From Saccoglossus kowalevskii (taxonomy: Eukaryota > Hemichordata > Enteropneusta > Harrimaniidae), in the NCBI RefSeq assembly GCF_000003605.2, contig NW_003121418.1:64139-94202 (forward strand): a DNA stretch of 30,064 bases, written 5' to 3'. The notes under the pieces are model-generated. The model made no database searches. It was not told the origin of the DNA and saw nothing but the letters and a program-made list of their open reading frames with translations. The translations under genes and the position numbers were made by a program. Below are positions 11,846 to 21,399 of this stretch, piece by piece (within the stretch, counting starts at the first letter, position 1; every line of letters starts with the position of its first letter).

Positions 11846-11990
11846 TCACATTACTGCGGCGCTTTCCATGCTGTAAACGTCCCACGCGCAATCGTCGAGA
11901 ATCATCTGAAGCGATGCGAATGCAAGACGGATGGTACGCTCGTTATAGAACAGTACAGTCAATTCAGTAATATATAAAACTATGCACCGA
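11846..11990 (-). CDS. candidate coding island, strand uncertain
   Basis: A GC-rich patch in an AT-rich background. On the minus strand the frame ending in TGA at 11846-11848 has many C- or G-ending codons and a mixed, protein-like composition (for example RTIRLAFASLQ, DDCAWDVYSMES). The plus strand is also open: a 55-residue frame from ATG 11803 to TAA near 11970 contains an Arg-rich, Cys-Cys, Tyr-containing tail (RRFPCCKR, GWYARYRTV) that looks like a cytoplasmic C-terminus. Both cannot easily be real and I recognise neither. A decayed transposon or a terminal exon of a spliced gene are both possible. A minus-strand ATTAAA lies at 11762-11767. Confidence 0.2.
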
Positions 11991-12217
11991 GAGCGTCGCA
12001 CATTCACCAATATACATACTCTCATCCTCACAACTCAATGATTTATTTTTGTGTGTACTAACCACCACGGATGCTTGCTTATTCCTTGTTAAGATGCTAT
12101 GAGAACTGTCTAACAATTTAGTTTACATGTGGCCAATGCTTCAACCTAACGAACATTTGACTTGTTTTTATTACAAAATGTTGAAAACCTAATATTTGAC
12201 AGACTGTCATTACATGT

Positions 12218-12223
12218 TTTATT
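12218..12223 (-). terminator. possible poly(A) signal AATAAA, minus strand
   Basis: Minus-strand AATAAA about 180 bases beyond the stop codon of the candidate terminal exon at 12402-12461. It is only meaningful if that exon is real. Confidence 0.15.
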
Positions 12224-12401
12224 ACGCATAGTCCATTGTAATTATTTGAATAACAGTATGTTATAGTGAGGGGAATATTGAGGAAAACCAATTAGTTTAA
12301 GATGAAATGAGAATATGTTCACTGAACAGCCGACATAGATTAAAATTCACTTTCGACGGCATAGCTTTGTACTGCTATAGATTGAAACCTAGCTTTGTTT
12401 G

Positions 12402-12461
12402 TCACTTCGATTCAGTGCTTTCTTTATCGATGTACTCTTTCCTTGACATCGTTTCAAATTG
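12402..12461 (-). CDS. candidate terminal exon of a small minus-strand gene
   Basis: On the minus strand a pyrimidine-rich stretch ends in GCGCAG and is followed by 19 codons and TGA. The translation is polar and charged (QFETMSRKEYIDKESTESK). It opens in phase 0, the phase in which the upstream candidate exon (13324-13440) closes. The short charged style with Tyr/Lys/Glu is like termini of axonemal proteins, which would fit the X-box further upstream, but no family is recognised. Alternatively the ATG at 12477-12479 starts a meaningless 25-codon frame. Confidence 0.2.
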   Translation of the reverse strand, partial: QFETMSRKEYIDKESTESK

Positions 12462-12495
12462 CTGCGCAGTATTCGACATAAAAATTAATACAAAC

Positions 12496-12520
12496 GTTTG
12501 TTTGTTTGTTTGTTTGTTTT
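12496..12520. repeat. (GTTT)6 microsatellite
   Basis: Six uninterrupted GTTT units. Confidence 0.95.
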
Positions 12521-13323
12521 AAGTCCCTGAAATAACTATATCGAGAAAAAAATGCTTTCTTGGTTTGATTAAATGCTGCGACGTAATCGATAGACCACGT
12601 TGAGGCATAAACCTTGGCAATCGAAACATGTTTCTCGAAGCTTTAGGGAACGTAACTGATTTGTGTTGCTTATGTATGGGTCTAATTTACCTACGTTACA
12701 AACACACATTTGGCCCGCAATCAGTACTAGCATAACAAAGACATGAAGTAATGAACGAGTCTCTGCCCTCTGGGAAATGTAATAACTCATTCCGTGTACA
12801 ACGCTCCATAACAAATACTTCAACGACATGTGTCGATCGACACCTCCTATATCGTCAAATGTATAATGTAACCGTTATTTGGACTAATCATAATGACACA
12901 AGGACGAACATTTTAATATTACAGCAATATCTAAACAATTTTGAAATGTTACTAAATATGAATAATTCAGTTAAGAGCATTTTATTACACTATAATGATT
13001 GAGAGCATGCGCAAAACGAGTGAGAATATACAACAGTTACTTTAACACAGATGATGAAATATTCTAGACCTTATTCATTCTCACCATAGAGCAAATGATA
13101 TATATATAACAACTCATTAAACTCAAGCATATACATTATGTGTGACTGTACGCCACATACACGGCGTTCTAATTCGTCAAATGATAACTACAAGTATTAT
13201 CAACGTACATATATAAGTATAGTATAGTACACCGACAATTCAAACAGGCTTGCAATCAACGTAATCTTAAATTAAAAGCTTTATACTTAAAATATGTATA
13301 CAAGAATTACAGTGTTTACTCAC

Positions 13324-13440
13324 CAATCGAAAACGTTCTATTGTAGACGACTTGCCTGTTTTTAAGTCGTTTATTTGTTCGGCTCTCTCTTTTGCTTCTT
13401 CTCCCTCTTTTGCGCGTTTTCTATTTGAACAAACATGTGT
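13324..13440 (-). CDS. candidate 5' exon, Lys/Glu/Ala-rich, of a minus-strand gene
   Basis: The minus-strand frame encodes a charged, coiled-coil-like run (KRAKEGEEAKERAEQ, then INDLKTGKSSTIERFRL) and ends at a good splice donor, CGATTG|GTGAGT. The donor GT is at plus positions 13323-13322. Upstream on the same strand are a consensus RFX X-box (13463-13476) and a CCAAT box (13494-13498), typical of ciliary gene promoters. The problem is the start: this frame has no ATG between the upstream TAG and the exon. The nearest ATG (13434-13436) is in another frame, which closes after 21 codons. The exon could therefore be partly untranslated, or the frame could be chance favoured by purine-rich sequence. 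Confidence 0.22.
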
Positions 13441-13462
13441 TTGGCTCAACACTATATCAACA

Positions 13463-13476
13463 GTTGCTATGACAAC
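13463..13476. promoter_or_regulatory. consensus RFX X-box
   Basis: GTTGCTATGACAAC fits the X-box consensus GTYNYY-AT-RRNRAC at every position. RFX factors bind such sites, commonly near ciliary genes. A further GGCAAC half-site lies a few bases to the right. Confidence 0.5.
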
Positions 13477-13493
13477 CTCGGCAACATGCTATG

Positions 13494-13498
13494 ATTGG
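13494..13498 (-). promoter_or_regulatory. CCAAT box (NF-Y) beside the X-box
   Basis: Plus-strand ATTGG, a CCAAT box on the minus strand, 17 bases from the X-box. RFX and NF-Y sites commonly pair at about this spacing. Confidence 0.35.
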
Positions 13499-13640
13499 CT
13501 GTTGGTTGTACGTTCAATTATTTACACTAATGAAAACATGTACGTTAAGTTGTTGCTTAGTTTAATTAAATTTGTTGAATCTTCAATCAATCAAGTTTGA
13601 AAAATTATTGCCACCGGTGACGCTATGCTGTATCAATACG

Positions 13641-13669
13641 TATAGTATATAATATATATATATATATAC
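13641..13669. repeat. (AT)n low-complexity run
   Basis: Alternating A and T, nearly uninterrupted, including the core at 13651-13667. Confidence 0.9.
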
Positions 13670-15884
13670 TCACATATACATAAAACACATCTTCAACCCG
13701 TGTGTATGATTAATTTAAACATTTTTATACACAAATTAAATATTCGTATCCAGTTGCGTGACTGGTAAATGACATATGAACGGAATAAAATTGTTTGTGT
13801 CGTTTAATTGTTTGCAATGTAAATTAGCAGGGGTGTACTTTCTATGAGGCTGAGAACTCCGATCTGCTGAATAATAATAATGCGTTGACTGTCAACGATA
13901 AGGTTAAACAGTTGTCTACTTAACCCTGGAAGTAATCTTTTGCATTTAGTGAGTCGTGCGTCACTAAGTCGGTAATTATACAGCTTTACTATACTCAAGA
14001 AAAGTGGTCTTTTATGTTTAGCGTGGCATGCAATTCTGTCGTGATTTAGGTGTTTTTATCGAACTTGACGTTATTATCCGTTCTCGGCAAGTCAATCAAT
14101 GATCATAAATTTGTGAATTGCTATACTTTTGTTTACGTCACTAAAAAAATGTGTATTTGTTAAAAATCTAAGGCATGGGTTTTCAGATAAAAAAGCAAAG
14201 TGTTACTAATTCAATAAAATACATGAAATGATATTTGTTAGTACATGTGTGGATAGATTAAAATTAATACCAGTTGATAGATTCATAATTAAATCAGCTG
14301 TTTGTGATTACTCATCCGTAACTGTAATGATATACATATAAGATAAGTGCATGTGAAAAAGACCATATAATGTATATATAAAACAACAAGGAAAAGCCAT
14401 AATTGAGTGCACCACCTTATAATAAATAATTACTAACGTGAGTTTATGGGAGCACAGTATCGGATTAGACGCCGAGTCGTTGCGAGGTGTGATTAAACTA
14501 GTAGTATTATACCACCAAATTAACTAATTATTTTGAATCGCAATACGTGTTTCCAAGTATACGGAACACCAGCGAGAAAAACAAAAGTGTTTAAGAATGA
14601 GATGCAATAACACAATTTACAAATATGTATATATTATGTTGATTAATTAAATTGAAAACCCAGTCGCGGGTGTTAAAGATCTATTTCAGTTTAGCGCGCT
14701 GAATGTATATGTCATGACCATGCAATGTGATGCAATCAGTGACTGCATTTTCCAAATCCACGATAAACATTTTTATTCACGTAACTGTATCTTGGCTTCA
14801 ATCGTGTCGACATTGTTTTGTGATCTCTCTCTCTATATATATGATTACATCTAAGGGTTCAACTTACTAGATTAGTTGTACTGTTTTTTTCTAGTTGTCG
14901 TAAATCCGTTTTACAAAGTCATTAATATATTTGGATGGGACTGCTTTCGCTGCTGTACGAGTGTAAATATTTTTCTACGTATTTACAATGCAACGTGGAA
15001 TAGAGATCTTTCAGAACACTGTTTACTCCAAGCATGACTGATGATAGTTAAAACGCAATTCTACCCATAAAAGATAGCTTAATTGAGAATTTAGAAACAA
15101 ATCGTGAAAGCATTCAGCCAGTTAATGGATAAAAGTTCACCATAACCGCTAATGGTGAAAGTAATTTGACGAATATAGGCTTCTGAAGTAGAAAAATAGC
15201 TTTTTTTTGCCCGTAACTGCGATGTCTATCGCACCCGTAATAAAATGAATCACGCACCCAACATATCATCATCCAGGTGCCTCACTACTGAACGGGTCAT
15301 CGCGCGTGTAGTTAATCCTTAAATACACTCGCAGCCAGTGTAGCGGAACACTATAGTACTTTCGTTAAACAGATATGAAATGTGGCAATTATGTGGCAAT
15401 TGGATTATTATATACATCTAATAGATCAAATTGTACCATGCCACCGGCAATGTCATAATAATGCTGCAAAACGATAGTAAATTGTATAGTTCCAAACTAG
15501 AATACCATTGCATTTTTTAATAAAATATGCAAAACTTAGCTAATTATACAATGTCAAATTTAGGATATTTAAAAAAAAAATAGTCAACAATAATGTTTTC
15601 AGACTAAAATTAGATATAATGCGATGAAAGTCAGTCCAGTCAATATGCCAATCAGTCCGTATGAGACATCTTCTTTACAAGTTACGCATTATTCTTGTAT
15701 CATCCTTCAAAAATAATACTAGTACACAGAAGACCCGTTTAACATTACAATGTGGCAGTACAACATGGCAAAACATGACACGAATACAAATTGATATGCG
15801 ATATACGCCGGTAGTTTGTCCTTCTTATAACAACGTGTCATATATAATGTGTAGAGCGCAATGCAGCAGTTATTGTTTGTTTTG
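13670..15884. other. intergenic, no gene recognised
   Basis: AT-rich. A slightly GC-richer patch near 15200-15350 has no useful open frame. I see no RNA gene or clear repeat apart from a short CT/AT run near 14826-14842. Confidence 0.55.
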
Positions 15885-16287
15885 NNNNNNNNNNNNNNNN
15901 NNNNNNNNNNNNNNNNNNNNNNNNNNNNNNNNNNNNNNNNNNNNNNNNNNNNNNNNNNNNNNNNNNNNNNNNNNNNNNNNNNNNNNNNNNNNNNNNNNNN
16001 NNNNNNNNNNNNNNNNNNNNNNNNNNNNNNNNNNNNNNNNNNNNNNNNNNNNNNNNNNNNNNNNNNNNNNNNNNNNNNNNNNNNNNNNNNNNNNNNNNNN
16101 NNNNNNNNNNNNNNNNNNNNNNNNNNNNNNNNNNNNNNNNNNNNNNNNNNNNNNNNNNNNNNNNNNNNNNNNNNNNNNNNNNNNNNNNNNNNNNNNNNNN
16201 NNNNNNNNNNNNNNNNNNNNNNNNNNNNNNNNNNNNNNNNNNNNNNNNNNNNNNNNNNNNNNNNNNNNNNNNNNNNNNNNNNNNNNN
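15885..16287. other. assembly gap (403 N)
   Basis: A run of 403 undetermined bases. Frames that appear open across it are artefacts. Confidence 1.
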
Positions 16288-18236
16288 GGGTAAGACGTAA
16301 ATTTCAGAAATGTCTACACACACTTAAACACCCATCGACAAACAAAGCTTTAGCAGCTGGTAGCACTTTTATGTTAGCAAACTATGGGAGCGCGTATTTT
16401 TAAACATTCTTTCGATTGATACATAAGTATGTTACGATGCTAGTATATCGATTATGCTTTCCATGAAATCAATTGGGAAGACACGTGTTTCTTTGTTGGT
16501 AGAATATTGTCGATTTTCACACGATTTGCAAAAATATATTTATACTATATAAGTTTAATTAATACACAATATCTGCGAAATCAATAAAGTCGAACTTATT
16601 TTCTACGTATTTTCACAATGCAATACGGTAAATCACATTTAGTCTACACGGCATTAAAAATACGTACATAACGCTATTTGTTTTACATATTTCGAAACAC
16701 CGATTTTAGGCCTACTTCTTTGACAGTTTGTATGTATTAATCAATACACAAGCAAATTGAAGGAAGTACAACGTCGTTCTTGTTGTTGTATTTTAGAATA
16801 TGAAATCGTTTCTTACTATAGCTTATTCTAATTCCTTGTCTTAAGGGAACGGATTCCTTTTATACTGATTGCAGAATCATAGTTTTTACTATACTTGGCA
16901 GATGAATCATTAAGGTCGCCCTCGTTATCTAGCGCGGTATCTTTGAATTCCCAATATCAATTTCTTTAATGGCTATTTGAAACCATAATAAGATCGTTTC
17001 TGCTAAGCGACATGTTATAAACATGGTCTACACGTACAATCAGTCATCGTGTCTGTATCATGTATTGTAAGATTGTTACACGATTATTGGAGTACTTACA
17101 ATCACGCAATCGATTTCAACCGGACTAATAAACTGATACTCTGTTCTCAGCACGTCGTTTTTTCTTTCTAATTTAGAGATGTTCGTGTAAAGTCTGTGTT
17201 AACTGGGTTTGAAGTAGCTGAATGCAATCGAGCAACGTACAACAAAACATTTATATCATTAGTATGGTGCGTGTTGTTAAATGGGTGGAAAAGTTGACAC
17301 AGGAATAGGGTAAACAGACTTGTGTAAAGTATGTGACACGCGTGTAGATGGCGAATGTCATATCAAGAAGTAACCTGATTGGATTGGTAGGTCAACGTTG
17401 GACCAAGGGCTGTATGAAAATAAAATGGTGGGGGAAATAACACGGCTCTACATTGTGGGTGAATATACGATATATAAGTACACTGTTTCCATGGCAATGG
17501 TAAGCATGGTAATTGGAATAGTGAAAGCGATTACGAATATAAGACTGTTTGGGGAAATGTCGCGTAGTGCTATCAGCGAACTTGTGGGGGTCATATGTAA
17601 ATAAGTTAATTTGGAAAGAGCAGATGGTTCACATGGACGTATGTTGTGAAATACAGCCAAATATTTTTTTAGAATCGGTATTTCTTATTATATTATACCA
17701 TTGTATTAGGGCCAATACTTCATTATTGTGATTGGACAGCACATAATTAAACATATACAGCAATCAAGTAAATGCATTAACAAGGCAAAGGAACAAACTT
17801 GGCGTGTCGATAGAGAAAAATGGTATGTAACAAGTAAATAAAAAACATTTGGTGATGTAGTTGAAGGTGTGTGAGTATTTATGTAATGCACATGAAAAAA
17901 CAAGATCGTTTCTTAATACTTAGAAGAAAATTTGTTGCAGCGATATCGTCAAAATAATACATGTATATTGAATGTCCTTTTGTAACTTGTGCGATATAAA
18001 ATCATTTCGAGGAAAATAACATGAAACCTCGCTTTGACATTGATTAGTGCAATTTTATATACTAATGTATGTACACGTTTGGCATCTGAGCACTCACAAA
18101 GCTAAATTATTTGAGATTATTCAGAAAACATATTGCATGTTTCAAACATAAATGTTGTTATATTGTAGTAGAGCGAGTGTCAAAGATTTATGTTAGATGT
18201 AGTTGTGCATGGTGGATGTCTCTTCGATATGATAAA
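16288..18236. other. intergenic, no gene recognised
   Basis: AT-rich, with overlapping short frames on both strands around 17400-17900 and no recognisable domain, splice pattern or RNA gene. Confidence 0.55.
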
Positions 18237-18400
18237 ATAAATAAACCATTGTCATTCGGGCAATGATACTATTTGTTTTTAGCCCTCGGGCTGTCGGTCA
18301 TGATCAATTGACTTTCTGGCATCATCAATATTATGTTCTGGATCATCATCCCTCCGACAAGCAACAATCAGTTATATTGCCCTCAGAAACATGTTTTATT
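18237..18400. mobile_element. small foldback (MITE-like) element
   Basis: Imperfect inverted arms of about 40 bases (18237-18280 against 18361-18400) share an AATAAA outer end and a GGGCAAT core. A second inner inverted pair (18291-18305 against about 18341-18361) and a near-palindrome AGCCCTCGGGCT (18281-18292) sit inside. There is no coding capacity. Identity is low, so this is a decayed copy at best. Confidence 0.4.
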
Positions 18401-18412
18401 ATTATTTAATAA

Positions 18413-19900
18413 GTAGTCTGTCGTTGGTCGTGCATTTGCGGCATTGGCAGAACGTTGCTAAATATAATGTTGATTTGATCAAATCTCTTGTGTAAAGGAT
18501 ATTCAATAGAAATAAATAACGATTGTCTGAAAGAGTCCCGCCACTTCTAAACTTGAATATATTGAACCATGTATATAGTATTTAGATGTCAACATGACAA
18601 GTAATGATATAAAATCTAATATTATTATACAATTAATATAAAAACAACTTAAACGGTGAAATTTACTGCTTAACAAACCAATGATATTAAATAACGTCTT
18701 TATTTTAAACACGATGATTCGCTTACCTTAGTGAATCTTTTATCAGAAAATCCGAATAAGTTTGACAATAATTTGTTCAACATGGGGATTATGAATATGA
18801 TTTAGGAATTGTATAGTAATACGATGTGTACGATTATGACTATATGACACATACACGCAGTGATATTACAATTACAAAAATACATTTATAGGCAATGTTG
18901 GTGGCGTATTTTACCTAATAAATGTTACTGAATTCTACGTTATTCTATGGTAGAATACATACATGTGTCTTAATACGTAATGTTTAAATGTGCCTAGCGA
19001 GAAATGAATAGGTTTTTAGTCGTACAAAATATAAAACTTCCATCTGTATATATGGTTACGTTCACCTGTGCGTTGTCTGTATATGCAACAATGTTACCTA
19101 TTGTATGGTTTCCACGATCATCTTTCGATTCGCTAAAAAATGTACTGTGATATTCGTTTTACCTGGTGTATGAAAGTTCACTGCTAATGACCTTGCAAAA
19201 AATGACGGGGCTAAATGTAACATTTGATTCAACGTGATTTTTTAATTAGATATATTGAAAAAATAATGTCATCTACGAGAATTATATTACGAGCCTTTAG
19301 CTTAATGCAACAGCATTTAATATTACACTACTTAGTATAGTGTCTGGCATACATTATGATACACAGTGGAAAAGGGCTGTTCAAACCACAGTTTCCGGGA
19401 AACTAAAATCTTATTCAATTATACATGTATTAGCTATTATATGTTTGTCCCTATGTTAGTCGAGTACACAACAGTACAACATTATAGACCGTGGAGCTCA
19501 TCTGCCGTGCAATATGACCAACGATGAATTTCTGACTAAGAAAAAAATAATATCACAGTGTCTCAAGCAGAGATGTTTCATACTTAATATAACGAGCCAC
19601 GAGCTTGACCTTTACAGTGTTCACTTTATCTAGGCAACGACATTCGAATATCAAATAGGTTAAAGACCCATATATAAAACTGAGCTCAACAGTGTCATGA
19701 CAAATGAGGGCGCTGTAACATACTAACATTAATGACCACGTCACTAACGCCATCTATAGCAATACTCGTGCTATAAATAGTCCTGAATTAAACTGCCATG
19801 ACCTCAAATGACCATACTGCTTGATTATTTGTTTAGTAGAATTTAATTATTGACAACCATAGGCATGAAAGACTCGAGATGAAATAATTGTGTCGAAATA
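18413..19900. other. intergenic, no gene recognised
   Basis: AT-rich, with only chance-length frames. I see no RNA gene or repeat I can support. Confidence 0.55.
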
Positions 19901-20104
19901 TTATTATACTAATACCGTACCATAACGCCATAGGTTACAGCGTGCCGTAGTATTGCGGTATTGTATGGGGTATTTTCATCCTACCTTATTAGAAACTGCG
20001 AATGTCACGTATGGAACGATTACGCACGTAAGCGCCCTCTAATAATAAAAAAAAAACATGGCAGCCCCTAGAGTTTGACCGGACTCCATACAAAGAAGTT
20101 CGCT
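19901..20104 (-). repeat. dispersed repeat, copy A
   Basis: The reverse complement of this segment aligns along its length with 25399-25592. Shared landmarks in order: GCGAACTTCTTTG, AGTCCGGTC, GGCAGCCATG or a variant, TTATTATTAGAGG, GTAATC.TTCCAT, TAGGATGAAAATA, ATACCGCAA, GCGTTAT and ATAATAATAT. I estimate somewhat over two thirds identity by eye. It has no coding capacity. This looks like two old copies of one interspersed non-coding element. Confidence 0.65.
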
Positions 20105-21285
20105 CCTTCGGAAAAAAATACCTCATATAGTATTGGTTCGAAGTCACACAGCGAGTAACTTGACCGACATGCTGCTCACCAACATTCCTTAGATACGAAT
20201 ACATCGAACATATCATGTTAGATCATGAATATTCATAAGTTGTGACATTGTGCTAATTTTGCCACAATTTCTGTATGCAAATGTTATGAGAGCAATGGCT
20301 ACATATTTGAAAAATTAAATGGAGAATAAGAGCATAGTCCCAATTTCTCATTACAAATTTCTTTACAAAGATCAGATAAATACCCCACACACGTCTACAT
20401 ATAAAATCCTGCCTACAGTGAAATGTCTGCGGCCTATACTTAAATTCGCCAACAAGTGTGTCAATCCAAATTTACCCCTAGCAATCATGACAGGCGTTGA
20501 CTGCGCTGTTTATATTTAGAGTTCCAAACCGTCCGATAAAGTATGACGTTACTTGAGCGTTGAATTTAATATATAATCCACGTGTAAACACGAAAATATG
20601 ATGAATTATCACAATGAATGTGACCTCATATAGATATCCGTTAATTAAAAACTGGTGGGTTTACAATTTTACATGATTTCTTCTAAAACAATCACGATTA
20701 CCGTGAGTCAAAATTTTTCAAATGACCCGTGAAGACTGGAAACATGGATTTTGAGTATGTTACCCGCAAATGTACACCACACAGTTCTAATTCTAGAATA
20801 GGCTTTACATCGCACGATTAGGGTGCTAATCGTCGATACAGCTACTAAACTGCGCCTACGACTAATGTGAACAAACGTGAAACATGGTGTTAACAACGGT
20901 TTTATTACATGTATCAGGGTATAGCATCTGATATTCACAGCAAATGATCCACATCTGATCATCTGTGTTTAAGAACGATGTAGATGAACCTCGATAAGTG
21001 ACTAAACAAACGATAATTTTCATTAAAAAGAATTGTATTCTCAGCAAAACCCAGCAAAATAATACCATCGGGTTGTTTCATTTGTACACTTGAATAACGG
21101 GCGAGACAATAATTCTAGTTATTCTTACAACTTCCGCCATTGGTCGTTTTTTAGACGAAGATCTCTACTGCGACAACGTTCGCTTGGGGATACCACAAAA
21201 CAAATAAGTAATAAATACCATAGCAATTATCACTTTCGTTTTACTACGTAGCTCCTTGAATAGCATTAGATGCAAAAAATCAAAT
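20105..21285. other. intergenic, no gene recognised
   Basis: One 66-codon ATG frame (20319-20519, plus) has a weak start context and no recognisable domain. The other frames are shorter or overlap on opposite strands. I see nothing else. Confidence 0.5.
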
Positions 21286-21287
21286 GT

Positions 21288-21391
21288 GGCTCCGCCTACT
21301 GGGCGCCATTTTTACCTTTACTACCACTCCCTTGATCAACCCCAATGGTGTACATGTCGCTGTCGATGCATTACGAATGCTACAATGACTG
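21288..21391 (+). promoter_or_regulatory. candidate promoter and first exon with strong splice donor
   Basis: A short GC-richer island contains a GC-box-like CTCCGCC, a YY1-like GCGCCATTTT (21303-21312), a pyrimidine-rich stretch, and then CTG|GTAAGT, a near-perfect donor with GT at 21392-21393. There is no TATA box. Several ATGs precede the donor; the longest frame gives 15 codons and a partial codon. If this is a plus-strand first exon, the next exon in view with an upstream acceptor is that at 27303, the kringle gene. That would make it a 5'-untranslated exon about 5.9 kb upstream. The link is inference. Confidence 0.3.
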
Positions 21392-21399
21392 GTAAGTTG

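Noticed and set aside
13463-13498. X-box plus inverted CCAAT as an MHC class II-type S-X-Y promoter in the plus direction
   Set aside because: Spacing is similar, but no S box or plausible plus-strand gene follows, and the rest of the window suggests an invertebrate. A general RFX/NF-Y promoter is simpler.
15661-16403. Long open frames of 160-210 codons
   Set aside because: They cross the run of N and are artefacts of the gap.
20319-20519. 66-codon plus-strand ATG frame
   Set aside because: Weak start context, no domain, chance length.
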